This document shows positions 46,501-59,861 of a stretch of 64,000 nt of DNA, in pieces. The position numbers and the translations under genes were made by a program. The stretch spans positions 118,103,213 to 118,167,212 of the forward strand of contig NC_061120.1 in assembly GCF_002878395.1 (NCBI RefSeq), given 5' to 3'. Each line of letters begins with the position of its first letter. Position 1 is the stretch's first letter. The notes below the pieces were generated by a model. That model did not search any database, was not told the DNA's origin, and saw only the letters and a program-made list of their open reading frames with translations. The stretch is from Capsicum annuum (lineage: Eukaryota > Streptophyta > Magnoliopsida > Solanales > Solanaceae).

Positions 46501-49500
46501 ACGTCACTCCATATCTTCACTTTGAAAAAGTTGTGAGTCATACACTAGATAACGCAGAGAAAAAGGTTGACAAGTTGACAATCAGTTGATAAGCTACCAC
46601 CATAGTCGTCAACCAATAAAACAAATGGGGTTTTACTATTTTGGGCTGACGAGCTAATTGATGAGATGTCATCAAAGTTAAAGTCATCATCCCAGGTATT
46701 CAATTGAAAGACACAAACAAACCATGTTTCCTAAGGATTGACAGTAAGGTAGAGGAACTGCCATCCAGGTGATATACTATCACGTAAAAATAGGGCCTAG
46801 GTAAGTAATTTTCATTCAATTATTCAATATTCCCCATTTATTTTACCTAATCAATATTTAACCCCTGAACCTAAATCTAGTTTTGACCTAACAACTTCAA
46901 CCCAAACTAAACTGATCAATAAAACTCTAAAAACCAATGGGTCCTATCTAAACAAAAGAGAAACAAATTGAAAAATCCCTCATTCAAATTCCATAACTCT
47001 ATTTCTTACCCACACTCTTCGTCTACCAAAACCCACCAGTTTAATTTCCACACACCATATAAATCACTTTTAAACATCAAGTTCTCTTCAACACCAACAT
47101 ATACACTATGAAAGAAAAGTAGCTCGAGTAAATGCCATATTTTTATTATCGATCAAAACTTCTTTGTTAAGTTATGTTAAATTTGTTAACTCTATATCAA
47201 TTTACTAAGCATGTAGTAATCCCAATTTATTATGAGTATGTGAGTGTGCAAAGGATGGAAATTATGGGTTTATTCTAAGTAATCTCTCCTTGGCTTTTCT
47301 TGAAAATCTTGAACATTCCACTACACCATAAGGGTAACATCTCTTTAAAGAATGTAACCTCAATATTATAGTGGATTACTGATAATTTCAAGGAAAATAC
47401 TCACTAATCAGAATTATAATTTATATGTGAGCTAATGATAAGGACCAAAGATGCTCCAGAATCTTTTCAATTGCTTATTCAAGAACTACGATCTTTGGTT
47501 CTTGAGAAGAATCATTTTCTTGTATTTCTGAATAACATCCATATTAATAGGAAGGAAGCTCTGATAAGCTGTCAAACTGTTGACAGCTCTCAACTCATTT
47601 CATTAAGCAAAAAGGAACTTGTGATCAAATTGTTTATGATGAACGATTATGGTTGATGATCTATCTCTTTTGTGATGAGACGTCAACCTAAGTAATCATC
47701 CACTACTTTTTTCTTGAAATTATTCTATTTTAGGTTGATAATGAAGCTTGGGGGCTTTCACCTTATTGAGAAGTCGGCAACAAAAGTGTACACACTATTT
47801 GGTTCTAACGTGAAAGTTGGTGAATTGTAAATCCATTAGCAAGCCCTTACTTCAAGTCATTAAGATTGTAAAATAATATTAAATTTTATTTATTCATATG
47901 TATACTCTACTTACCAAGTTAAAATTCTTCATCCCTAGGTACAAACTGCCTTTAAAGTATACTTCTAGACATATAAGAGCAAGTAAAAGTTTAGAAAAAT
48001 ACTCCTCAACCCAGAAGCTAATTGATATGTCCAAATATGCGGTAAAGAAGACTGAGACCCAAGGTTATAGGACAATGTAGGGTTTCCAATATGAAGCACT
48101 AGCTTTCCAGTATCTTCAATTGAGAAGAGTAACATTAAGAAATCTCTGGTTAAGAGGTAAAGATAATAATTTTAGGGATTGGAAAGTACCCTACAATTGA
48201 GTGGTGGTTCAAAAACTATTACTTAGGTGGACTATAATAAACTAAAGAATGTACCATCCAACTACAGTGCATGAATTTTATACAAACTATATAGCCATCT
48301 TTGAGAATGAATTCAAGAAAGGTTAAAAGGAAATAGACCAACCCAACATAAAAAAAATTCTAACTTAATGTATGTCGTTGAACATTACAAATCAAACAAT
48401 CATCTATTCTAGCATAGAGAGAATTTTTTACCACTAGCAAGCACTCTCAATTTCTACCAAAAGATGAATGATCGTCCAAATCAACACATGTTGTTAGATA
48501 AAGTATTAACTTAAGAAGTTCTAAAATAGTTGGCAAACTACCATTCTAAAATAATAAAGGTTTCCCGATCCCAAGTTTCAAAATTTGTGTGGGGAGACAT
48601 GAGATTCAAGTTAATGCTTACTGTAGATGACAACAATTTGGGAAATTGACGACTGATAGTCAGTTGGATTACAGATGACCTAGTAACCACCATATTTCTT
48701 GTGGGATTTGAACCTAAATTTTTTTGGGTTACATATTTTACCAAAACCATGTATGGTTCTCATAATGCTAAAATTATACTATTAAAGTATACATATCATT
48801 GTCAATACATTTTTATACCCAACAAGTGTTAGGGTCATATGCAAATGGAATGATGGTGTTATATTTACTCTCAAGGTTCACAAGTTTATCTAGGTATGTA
48901 TGCAATGTTTAAAATAAAAATGCAAGTAAAATGGGGGGTGCTTAAATAATTTCTAGTAACAAGTTAATAGTGTTAATGATTGGTTTCTTGAGGCTAAATG
49001 CAGCAAGATTGTTATAACGTAATTCAAAGCACTTTGATTTATACATTCTTAAAAATTATTATATGTATGAGTAAGATAGAATACACCTATGATTCGATTG
49101 TTGGTTATTATTAGGCATGGTCATAGATATTGGAAGTGGTTTCTAAATCTACAACAAAATTTCATATGAGCTTCGCTTGAACACCCATGTGTCTACACTA
49201 CTAAACAACCACGAACCTCAAAATTGATATTCCATCACTATAATTACCACTTAAATGTGTACAAATCAAGTTTTTTTAGATAAATATCATCACCCTTTTA
49301 ATCCGTTTCATGAAATATAGTAGTTTCGTGCATAGACAATCTTTACAGCCTCAATCTACAAGTTAATACATAGAGATATAAATAAAATAATAACATACAA
49401 CCTAATTGAAAGGTAAATAATCCCTACCATACACAATCAATACTTAATCATTCATAAACCAAAGTATGGGAAACTAGCTACGCGTAATACAGAAAAAAAT

Positions 49501-50503
49501 ACCAAATTCTTCATCAATATTAGCCAAAGAATCAAAATATTTTAGTAGAAGAATCTAAATCCAAGTTAAAAGTAGTAAAAACCTAGGTTAGGGTTTGATT
49601 TCTTTTGAAGCATAAGAAAAATTGAAAAAATATAAGGTTTCAAATGACCAAAAAGTTTGGTCCACATAATTATATAAATGCCATGACTTAACAATTTTGT
49701 TGAGCAAAGTCCATCACCTAATAGGTCGGTGATGCACTAGATTGTATATAACTTTGCCGATTCATGATATGACAAGTTATGTTTTGGATTTTATTATTTT
49801 TGGCGATCCAAGATTTAGTTTGCTGATTGATTTAGTGATTTTTCGATCTGCCTATTACACTACCAATTTGCTTTTCTTTTTCTTAACATTTTTTTATAGT
49901 ATGGAGATGATTATGATTCTAGATTGGTGTTCCACTGAGCTCTTTGTATATACATTAAAGTTCCTCTTTTAAAACTTTACGCAATATTTTCTTCAATCCC
50001 CCATCTATTTACCTTTTTTTACTGCTTTTTTTTCTATTTTGATCATTTTACATGCCTTAACCCAAAAATACAACCAAATCAACAATAAAATTCTTCAATT
50101 TAGCATTGAGAACATTCATTCTCCCTATTTTAGGGTAAATGAGTCACAATTTGCTGACTCATCAACTTTTCAAAGTAGTTGTAATTTGAGCATATAAATA
50201 TTTGGCAGCATTGCTTGGAATATGGTTGTCAATTAAGTTGTTATTTTTATTTAACTTTTAGTCCAATTTTAGTTTTATTAGTTATTTATGTAATTTGTAG
50301 ATTACCAATTGTTCATGCAAATTATTTGATATTTGAGTGACCATTTATTACCCTATGACCCCGAGCTACAAAAAGCTCTACGAGGAAACAAGGATGCACA
50401 ACAATATGAAGTAGGAAGGTTGATGCACTCATTACTACTCAAGTGTGTTAGCAGAATTTGAATTCACCTTTAATCATACCAAATTATTATTATTTAGGTG
50501 ATT
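46501..50503 (+). other. Noncoding Tat-element spacer: 3' UTR, probable LTR, 5' UTR
   Basis: The stretch separates the end of Tat integrase from Tat gag and should contain the shared LTR of the permuted or tandem element. A polypurine-like AAGCTTGGGGGCT at 47743 is the best candidate for the LTR's left edge; I could not fix its right edge or a primer site. Several short inverted words around GTTGAC/GTCAAC and GATGA(C/G)TCATC (46570-46690, 47570-47690, 49700-49760, 50140-50170) recur. Open frames here (47435-47656, 47898-48080, 49742-49972 and others) show no recognised domain. No gene seen. Confidence 0.45.
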
Positions 50504-52100
50504 ATGTTTGATGGACAGCATAATGACATTACTTCTCCAGCCAACCAATCCCAACAATAAATTGGTAGACATGACGATAACATATTATGCATTTTTACCT
50601 CAAAAATACAGATAAGGCTAATTTAGATGGTGTTGATGCTACTGAAGGTGTTGTTCTAGCATTACTAGATCTTGGAACAAACGTTACCATCACCAACACG
50701 ATGATTTGGTTATTGAATGCCAAACATTTTTTTAAAATAAATATTTGTGATGATCCATATATTCACTCAATTAACTTTATTGGAATCTACAATTTATTTA
50801 ATTTTCTAAGAGTTAGTTTGAATGCTATCTATTTGGGGTTGTTATCTTTTTCTTTGTCTAGGATGCAACATTTTGGTTAAATGAGTTGACACCTTATTCT
50901 ATAACAAACTAGATGTAACTAATAGGAGCTTACCTAGAAAAATTCTTTCAACCTTCCAGGATGTTATATTAAAGGATGATGTCACTAACTTTAGAAAATA
51001 TCATAATGATGCACTGCATGGAATGTGCTTGAGGTTCAAGTACATTGACCCAATCTACCAATTTTGAGATGATAGATGAGAACTTGATGAAGACTTTATA
51101 TATGTCTTTGAATTTGAATACTAAGTTGATATTGGACAATGCAATCGGTGGAGCATTTATGTCCTTGTTTTTTGTGTATACGACTATTATGATTGGTGTA
51201 CCAAAATTAATAGAGCTTGGCATAGCAGGGATTTAGAGGTAGAAAAAAGTACCTATGTTATGGGTATGTGAGAAAACCAACACTAAAGAAGGGATGAATG
51301 TGACCAATATATGTCTTACATGAAAACTCAGATGGATTTTCTTACTAAACACTTGATAGCTAATGTTTTTAAGAAGCTAAAGGTTGTTTGTTCACAAGGC
51401 AAGGCAATTGGGTCTAATTCCGGAGAGGAAGAAAACTATTAGAACAATCATAAAAGGTTTTTCTAGTATACTGTTTAAGGAAACAAGGTGGGAACTATCC
51501 AAAGGAAAATTAATATGATAAGGAGGGCTATATAGATTGTGACCAAGAGAAATAGAAAATCAATAATTAACAAAAGTGGTTTATAAGTACTGCTAAGAAA
51601 TCATTATTGAGAAAGCAACTCTTCAGGGAAGTACAAAATGGAAGATATAATAGAGAAGGTGTTTAAGAGTATGTAATCTACTAAAGAAGGAGTAAAAAAA
51701 ATAAAGAATGACTTATCTTAAATGAGTCAGCTCATAGATTCACATTTTACTATATCAAATAGTTAGAGTCTCAAATGGGCTAATTGTCTGCAGAATTAAA
51801 CAAATAAAATATTAGTAGTTTCCCTAGTGGTATGATGAAAATTCCTAGGAGCGATTAAAGTTTTTATCTATCCCCATGAGAAGCAGTAAAGATATACCTG
51901 AACCACAACCTATGGCTAAAACATATATCGATGTTGTTTCCTTTGAATATGAGATGGTAGTCAAAGATTGTTGGTTTTAATGAAATTTTAGTTGAGTCTC
52001 AAAAGTAGAAAATATTTATGACTATAAGGTAGTTGTTAAAAAATCTACCAATTTAAATAATAATGTATCGATAACCAAGGAAAAGGGCAAAGAGTTGTAA
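50504..52100 (+). pseudogene. Tat/Ogre-like gag
   Basis: An ATG at 50504 opens MFDGQHNDITSPANQSQQ. Frames then give DPYIHSINFIGIYN (the EDPxxHLxxFxxIC segment), a LSRDATFWLNELTP piece (the RDEAKEWLNSLPP counterpart), LEKFFQPSR, KYHNDALHGMC, LMKTLYMSLNLNTKLILDNA and GGAFMS. The nucleocapsid part follows: YMSYMKTQMDFLTKHLIANV, KAIGSNSGEEENY, and near 51645-51800 EDIIEKVFKSM, STKEGVKKIK, MSQLIDSH. This order is diagnostic of the Tat group. The frame changes at least four times. Open frames 50587-50880 and 51045-51236 are genuine pieces of it; the minus frame 50969-51223 is not. Confidence 0.82.
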
Positions 52101-52980
52101 AACCTCTAACTTAAATTTCTAGACCTCCTCCTTCATTTCCAGACAAAGTAAAGAAGAAAATAGAGGATGGTAAGTTTCATAAATTTTTATCTATATTAAA
52201 GCAATTGCAAGTAAATATCTCATTAGTGGAGGATCTAAAGTAAATATTGTGATATGATATGTTTGTGAAGGACTTAATCATAAAGAAGAGGACATGATCT
52301 TTGATTCAATGGACAATCTCCATCATTACAATGCAGTAGCATCATATTTGTTAGTCTAAAAGAAATTATATCCAAGAGCATTTATTATTCCATGCATAAT
52401 TGGTGCTTTCAAATTATCAAAGTCATTATGTAATTCTGGATCTTGCATTAGCTTAATGTTGTTATTTATCTACCAACAATTGGGCTTAAGATCCCCTACA
52501 TAGATGTTTATCTGGTAATTGATGAATGATTATTTTGATAAACGATTAGTAGGGATATTATATGATGTGCTTATAGAGGTGGAAAATTTATATTTCCAAT
52601 GAACTCTGTGATACTTGACTGGGACGTGGTCTTTGAACTGAACATTTTAGCCACTAAAAGTGCGCTAGTGGATATGGAAAAAAATAAGTTAAAATTCAGG
52701 CAAAATTATGATGAGCTTTAGTTTAAAGTGTATAAATCAATGAAGCAATGGAGAGACCTAAGTGTTGTTTCAGGCATTGACATAATCAATGAATTTAATA
52801 TGGAAGTGCATATTGATGAAAGGTATATTGTGGAAACCTTGGCAGATATGATAATGAATTTTGATGTAAAGGGCATTTATGATCATGATGAGATTTGTAG
52901 TGCAGTGGCTGGAATGAGTTCCTATTATTGTGCTCAAATTAAGTTGGACCTGGATTTGAAAAATAGTCCAACTCCTTCAA
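52101..52980 (+). pseudogene. Tat/Ogre-like aspartic protease region
   Basis: Reads RPPPSFPDKVKKKIEDGKFH, KFLSILKQLQVNISLVEDLK, MFVKDLIIKKRT, HLLFHA, ALA-type remains of the CDLGASINLMP active site around 52430 (AGCATTA region, now unreadable as D-x-G), then 52600-52680 ELNILATKSALVDMEKN, and 52728-53000 YKSMKQWRDLSVVSGIDIIN. The overall order (proline-rich entry, protease, linker with SMK(Q)...) matches Tat polyproteins. The active site is destroyed. Confidence 0.75.
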
Positions 52981-54274
52981 TAAAAACATATATATACTGA
53001 CTACCAATGTTAGATCTTAAAGAGTTATTGGGACATCTTAAAAATTTATTTTAGGGTGAGAAGAATATATCACTTGTGATTATAGATAAAAACTTTAGAG
53101 AATGGCAGGTGGAAATGTTTGTCTCTAATGTGTGAAAGTACAAATAGGTTATTAATTAGACCATTATAGTCATTATTAAAAATCCATCAGGCATATAGAC
53201 TTCCAATATTAAGTTGGAAGTAGAGTGTATTCCCATAATTGAACATCAGTGAAGACATAATCCACAAAAAAAAAGAGGTGGTAAAGTAAAAGTTAATCAA
53301 ATAGCTTGACGAGTGACTTGTTTACCCACTATCAAATAGTAAGTGGATAAGTCTGATTCAATGTATCCCAAAGATGGGTGGCATGTCAGTGGTGGCTAAT
53401 GAGAAAAATGACTTTTTTACATTAAGAACGATCAATTGTTGGCGGGTATATGGACTATATAAAGCTTAATTCAAGGACTCTTTAGGATCACTTTCTAATG
53501 ACAGCCGTGGACCAAATGCTTGATAGGTTAGAAAGAAGAGGTTTGTACTTCATTTTGTGGAGTTATTTGGGATATAACTAAATCTACATTATATTTAATG
53601 ATTTGGAGAAGGCTACCTTGACATGCCCCTATACTTTTTCTTCCAAGGATATGTCATTCGGGTTTTGTAACACTCCTGTAACTTTCTAATTATTTATGAT
53701 ATCAATTTTACAATATAGTGGGAATATATTTTTGATGTTTTTATAGATGACTTATCTGTACTAGATGATGCTTTTGAGAATTCTTAGCAAATTATAGCAA
53801 TGCCTTGTAAAGGTGTGAAGAGTTCAATCATGTGCCTAACTAGAAAAAGTGTTATTTTATTGCCAAAGAAAGTATTATATTGGGGAACAATATTTTAAAG
53901 AAGGAGATTGAAGTTGACTAAGCCAAAAATAGAGGTGATAGAGAAATTATTGCCCTCAATCTTAGAGAAAGGACTTAAAAGTTTTCTCAGTCATGTAGGT
54001 TTCTACTTCTAGGTGATTAAGGATTTTTTTGACATTGCTAATTAATCGTTCAATTGTCAGAGATGGAATCCATGTTTGCATTTGATGGTAACTATTTGAA
54101 GGAATTTGAGTTCCTTAAGAAAACATTGGTAGTTTCTCATATAATTATTACCTCGAATTGATCTCAATTATTAGAAGTGATGTGTGATACGGCGGGGTTG
54201 CAGATGGGGTTGTTCTTAGGCACAAATTAGAAATGATTTTTCATCCTATTTACTACACTGTCATGGCATTAAAC
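52981..54274 (+). pseudogene. Tat/Ogre-like reverse transcriptase
   Basis: Reads LKELLGHLKNLF, EKNISLVIIDKNFREWQVEM, later PKDGWHVSGG, MIWRRLP (the PEDQEKTTF counterpart), ICHSGFVTLL, and at 53738 DVFIDDLSVLDDAFENS with the catalytic IDD intact. Then VLYWGTIF/ILGNNILKKEIEVD, LPSILEKGLKSFLSHVGFYF-like pieces near 53950-54010, and the connection PFELMCD counterpart LLEVMCDTAGLQMGLFLGTN at 54170-54230. It ends at 54274, where a solo LTR interrupts the RNase H entry. There are several frameshifts. Confidence 0.82.
54270..54274 (+). repeat. Left target-site duplication (TAAAC) of solo LTR D
   Basis: TAAAC before the LTR matches TAAAT (56902-56906) after it, with one difference. Skipping the LTR and one copy restores a single reading frame across the site. 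Confidence 0.8.
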
Positions 54275-56901
54275 TGTAATGATCCTTTAAGTCATTTTAT
54301 GCACCATTAAGCATTTTCCTAAAGCTGTCTCAAGTCATTATTACTTACTGGATCTGACATTTCTTTTATTGGGTAATTCATTTATTTTTAGGGTGGATTC
54401 CTTAGTTTAAAGTCTTTGCTTATAAGTATTGGCTATCGAAAAAAAACTTTAGTCCATACCTCAGATGCAAATTATGATAGTTCCACCAACTCCATAACAT
54501 CAATTTTAGTCTATTTTGACCTTTGCTTTGGATCCTAAGGCTTCCCTAACAATTTTGAGCTATGAAAAAAATTTGATGAAAAAGGCACTAGGTTTTGGGT
54601 CCCTTTTTTTGTTGAAACGACATCAGATAGAAATTTTGACCATGTCATTAAGACAAAACATCAAATTTGATAGGGTAGCATAGTTTGTTTAGGTTTATGG
54701 TATTTCGGATGAATCCCAAGGGGTCATTAGAGACTTAGAATTTTCTAAGTCCCCAGCTGGTGCATTTACTTAAGTGGCCAGCACATCTCTTAAGAGACCA
54801 AGAGTGACCAGTTGAGGTCACTTAAGTGAGGCCCTATCAGCCTAAATAGAGGCCTCTTAAGCGAGGGTTGATTAACTGGATCTCATTATACTTAATAAAT
54901 ATTGGTATACTTGGGTTGGTATCCCTAAAACAATGATTTCCTAAGTAGTCCAGTGTCCTCTTAAGCGGCACTAGGTGGCATTAAATTCCCCCTTAGACAA
55001 ATTTAATCACCATTTTTTCACAAATTCAAGTGCTTGGACCCCTAAAGTATGTGGACAACTTGGGATGTGTTTAGTATGTTATTTTGGGGTGTTTGTGAGC
55101 TTGGGTTACTCATTTCTTCTCTTAATTCTTGTTAAGTTTCCATTAATTTCATGGTTAATTTCAATATTATTTCCTAAAATCTCTAGATTTTTGTTGGGTT
55201 GATTTTAGCATGATTTGATGTTTGAATTTACTCATTGTTGAGGATAAATGTTCATTGAGCATACATGTTGAAGATTTTAAATGTATGATTTTGTAAGCGA
55301 GCCCACCTGATATTCTTATGTGTAATTGATTCTGAAGCATAACAATGCAATATAAGTATTATTATTCTCATATTGATGAGTAAATTGTTATTCTATAGCA
55401 TGTCATCAGTCGAAAGCTTCTCAGTAGGGGAAATCAATGAGTTAGCAAATTTCATCGAGCTTTCTTCGGATCTAGGTAGGTTAGGTTTACCTTTATAATT
55501 TATTGGGCTAGTTTGTACTATATTTATTATAATGGACTACATATAAGTTAGGAATTAGGTCTTGAAGGAATATTCAGCCTAATTTGAATCGCTTACCCAA
55601 TATAGAACCATAATTTAGTATTAATTTACTTAGTTACTCATTATTTGAGTACGATTTTGATCTTAGGATAAAAATGTGGTCGATTTAATATCTAGTAGCA
55701 AATTTAGATGTCTTAGCCTAGTCCGAGGTATATTTTCCTTATAATCAATTTTGCGATTAGAAGTAGGCCCCTCTGTCCCACCTTGGGCTAATATTATTAT
55801 TAGCTCCTTGTAGACTTTAAGGCATGTTAAATTATTTAAATGTTATTATAGAGATTGAGAAGGCTAGATAAATGATTCCTAATTCTAGATTGATACTTGG
55901 AAGATGATACTAGTTCTAGTTCATGTCCAAAAAATATTGAGTTTTTGCTCTAGTTCATGTCCAACAATTGATAATTGTGAATTTTGTTTCAAGTCCGGCA
56001 CATGATGTGTTGAGTGTCGGTCAAGTTTGGTAATTAGTGATTTGAGTTTCTATTCAAGTTCAACAAATTGATGATATGATTTTTGGCTCAAGTCTGACAT
56101 TGAGAGGTTATTTATCATATGTTTGCGGTATGGAATGATTCACGGTTATGATTTAAAGATACAGTTACTTAGTGTAATTTCGGTCATTTTTTTTCTTGAT
56201 TGGACCCTTCGGGCTTATATGGGCCTGTGTTGGGTTACATACTTTATTGTATTTACTAGCTTATGGGGGTAGTTTTATGGTAATAATTTTTCTTTCTTTT
56301 ATAATATTATCATTCTCGTTATTTATTTAAAGTATTTGAATCATTATTCTAGATTTGCCCTCTTACCTTGATATAATTATTTATCCTGCATTTTTTCTAT
56401 ACTTATATTATGATTTAGTTCAGTCAGCTGATGATAACTACTAAGTACCGATGGATTTGGTACTCATACTACACTTCTATACCTTTTAGTGCCGATCCAA
56501 GTAATAGTGGCCACTGTGGATAATACAATCATGATAATTAATGTTTGAAGATAGGGTCAAACCTCAAAGACGGAGTTGGACTTTTCTCTTTCTTCTTATT
56601 TTTAATCTTTCATTATTCGAGTCTGATGTATATTTGACTATTATTGTAGTCGCACATTTTTGTTTTATTGGATCTTGTACAGACACTACTAGGCTGTGGG
56701 ATGTTATTTATAATCTTTTTTACCTTTCATACTACCATTACTTCTTGATTTACTATTGCAAAGTCTTTTCTAGAAAATTTCTAGCCTTTATGCCCTTTCC
56801 CTACAAAATTAGCCCATTGCTTATAGCTTCGGGATATGGTTTGGCTTACCTAGTGGTGGGGTAATGGAGGTATCATCATGACTCAAAATTGGGTCATGAC
56901 A
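54275..56901 (+). repeat. Solo LTR D (2627 bp)
   Basis: It begins TGTAATGATCCTTTAAG and ends GGGTCATGACA. No primer site or polypurine tract lies at its borders, and Tat pol is on both sides with a 5-bp duplication, so this is a solo LTR left by LTR-LTR recombination. It contains CACTTAAGTGA(G)-type inverted words at 54770-54860. Frames 54975-55202 and 56541-56864 are not genes. Confidence 0.9.
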
Positions 56902-57411
56902 TAAATAGGGTGCAAAAGAACTACATAGTTACTGGATGGGAGTTGCTTGCAGTTGTATACATCTTTGAGAAGTTTCGGTCGTACTTACTTTATACTAAGT
57001 TTGCTGAACATACTAATCATGATGCATTGAGGTATTTAATAAGAAATAAAAATGTCAAATCTCAATTGATTAGATGGGTGTCGCTTAAGCAAGTTTTTGA
57101 TTTTGACGTCAAAGATCGAAAAAGGTGTGAGAATAAGGTGGCAGATCATCTGTCTAGACTTCACAATAAGGGTAAGAAGTCTGATGAGATAGAGATTGAT
57201 GACTCATTTATGGATAAACAGATATTTCCTGACAATCATTTTCTTGTACCATGAATGCTTATTTTTTTAATTACTTGTTCAGTGATATGATACCACAAGA
57301 TCTTAGTTTCCATCAAAGAAAGCAATTTCTTTATTCTGTTCGTAATTAATTCTGGGATGAGCCTTAACTATTTTGACAATGCGCTGACAATATTATCAGA
57401 TGATATGTGCC
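56902..57411 (+). pseudogene. Tat/Ogre-like RNase H and start of integrase zinc finger
   Basis: The open frame to 57254 gives NYIVTGWELLAVVYIFEKFR, SYLLYTKFAEHTNHDALRYL, IRNKNVKSQLIRWVSLKQVF, DFDVKDRKRCENKVADHLSR. This is the Tat-type RNase H end. The catalytic D of the TDH motif reads N (TNHDA). The first 15 residues of the open frame come from the LTR end and are not original. After 57254 a shifted frame continues DMIPQDLSFHQRKQFLYSVR and QCADNIIR up to 57411, which is the beginning of the integrase zinc-finger region. There LTR B starts; the matching continuation is at 45175. Confidence 0.88.
57407..57411 (+). repeat. Target-site sequence GTGCC left of LTR B
   Basis: The same five bases flank the outer end of LTR B' at 45175-45179, at the homologous position of the Tat integrase. 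They fit a 5-bp target duplication of one insertion. Confidence 0.7.
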
Positions 57412-59861
57412 TGTCACTATCAAATTTCTAAGATCCTGATGCCACCTAGTAAAATCGACAAGTAGGTAAGCGAACCCATAGTTTGTACCACCTATTAACG
57501 ATTTGTCAAAAGAAATTAAGGAAAACAATGGAATAAATATGATAGAAAGACTAATATATATAAAGCGATCCCAAGACTTCTTGAACTTAGTACAATAGCT
57601 TTTAATGCAATCAAAGTAAAAACACAAAATAAATACAATTATAAATATGTATTTGAATGAAAAATAATGAATAATGAAATCAATACGATGGACAATACGA
57701 ACACTCCAAATATGAGGAGATCACCCCTAATCTCTAATCCATAGCAGCTCTGCACGATGCATAAATCAATAGTGAGAAACCATACTATGATCTACAGCTA
57801 CAGAAGTTTAGTATGAGTTTTAAACATGTCGTACTCTTAAGGAATTAGATGATTGAGCTCCAAAAATAATGCAAGCATAAATTACATATGAAAAAAAAAT
57901 ATACACAACAACTTATCAAGAAACTAAACATGATAATGCTAAGGGGGTATTAAGGATAAACTTATCCTATCCTAATAGTTATTAGTATGTAAAATACAAT
58001 ACCATATATCACTCATCAATTTACAAAAAAAGAGTGAAGGAAAGTTATACGATAGTATATATGACCAATAATACATGTACGACATGAATAGACAAAGAAT
58101 AGTAGGATATACGGTGATACCATATATATAGAGAGAGAGAGAGAGAGAAACAGAGAGAGAGAGAGGAAACTACTCATGGTTATGACCTAAAGTAACCAAC
58201 CTACAAACTCAAGGCATCCTAAACAAGTAGGAAATCTAGTGTTGGCATAATCAGGGTCCCTAACTATAAGGTGTAACCATGATATAACTATCAATAATAT
58301 AGTTTAGTGTTACAAGGAATGGGATTATAATCATACTGATAACCTCGATACCTAACTCTAATCAACCCACCACGAACTAACCATAATAATGACAATAAGG
58401 TAATTGGCCTGTGCGGACAACTAATACTTGAAAGGGCCCTCATAATCTCAGAAGGTTCAATCAACACTCAACAAACATCAATCATAGCTGATACCGATAC
58501 AACCTCCCATAAGACCAATAAATATAAGCACCAAATAATATATTGCAAATAGTTAATCAATATGAATAAATGTTTGCAAAGTAAATCCATAGTACCATAT
58601 CTGATCCAAGTGCCATAAAGTATCAACTGGATACACCTCTTCAAGCCTTAACTACAAAAAGAGGCAAGACCTATAAAGACCTTTCTTCTCCAGCACTATG
58701 GCTCACGGATGAAGGGGCCCCTGGGAATTTGAGAATAGCTATACATACTACCTGGTCCCAATCCATGATTTTAATAATCATCAACATCAATATGTACCAT
58801 CCAATGCAGGAGAGATGTATATATTATGAGTGAATGAATTAAAACCTTGGCTTTGAGTGTATAAGTTTTTAATTCCATTGGCCAAGATCAACTGCAAGAC
58901 CAAATCAACATAATAACATAGAAAAGAGTTGGAATCTATCTCATCAAAAGTAAATCATAGTTGTAAAAGGGTGGATAAACCATAGATCACAATCAGCCTC
59001 GATATAATTTTCCACTAAGTTATAATGAATGTGCCTTAAAGTATGCCTAAAATCACCAATATCCAAACAATACAACCATAAGAATCTAAGCATATATAGA
59101 CTAAAGCTATATCTTTTATACAAATAGAATACTAACTTGGAGTCCATCTGGCACCATAACCCTGACCCCGACCCAATAGTCTATAACTACCATTATAGTA
59201 ATTCTAAAATCTATGAAATACGATACAATACACTAAGTCAAAAACAAAACCTTATACTAAAGGATACCTAGCATCAAACTTTGATCAGCATGCTTATAAT
59301 CTTGGGTGATAGGATTTTATGGACACGAGAAGTATTTTATACTAAGATTTGCATCATTTCTACCCCAAATATCCTAAATATGTTAAGTCAAGATATTCTA
59401 GCCTACACATATACCTTCATCCTTACATACCATATTTTATACTTTACACCATCTCTTGAAGAAAAGCAGAAAAAGCCTAGCTCGATGTCAAAACCGCTAG
59501 TCTTACAATATCAACAACTCGCTCATCTTTACTCTAGTATCTATAAACACTATTGCACTATAAAAATAATAACCTGCACATAAATAGGAGTAAAATAAGA
59601 CCTTTATTTTTGTATAAATGGTCGGATTTGAACTTGGGTCATAAATGGGCCTACTAGGCCTGCTAATGGAATTCAAAATTGAATCTACCATGAGGACCCT
59701 ACAAAGGACAAGAAATATGTACTCAAAATTTGAGCACACAATAGAGCATATATCAGGAACCAAAAATCCCCTCAATTCTAAGAATATAACACCTAATCCC
59801 TAAGAATTTACAATAAAAATAGGTAGAAATTGACAGGGAAAATAATTGAAAATTACTAATA
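57412..59861 (-). repeat. LTR B, left part (minus strand)
   Basis: The sense 3' end (...TGACA) is at 57412. It aligns with D and B' (for example CCTGATGCCACCTAGTAAAA against the D end; 58680-58900 with 43130-43400). It is interrupted at 59861 by LTR A2 and continues at 63327. Minus frames 57364-57627, 58944-59147 and 59503-59775 and plus frame 59281-59583 are not genes. Confidence 0.82.
58131..58165. repeat. (GA)n microsatellite
   Basis: About 17 GA units, interrupted once by AAACA, inside LTR B and preceded by a short (AT) run. Confidence 0.95.

Noticed and set aside
47435..48080. Two plus-strand frames in the Tat spacer
   Set aside because: No similarity recognised, no neighbours of the same frame, and the composition matches surrounding noncoding DNA. 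Kept only as part of the spacer entry.
56541..56864. 107-residue plus frame with hydrophobic segments, membrane-protein-like
   Set aside because: Lies inside solo LTR D and is not conserved as a frame in LTR C; T-rich DNA gives Phe/Leu-rich translations by chance.
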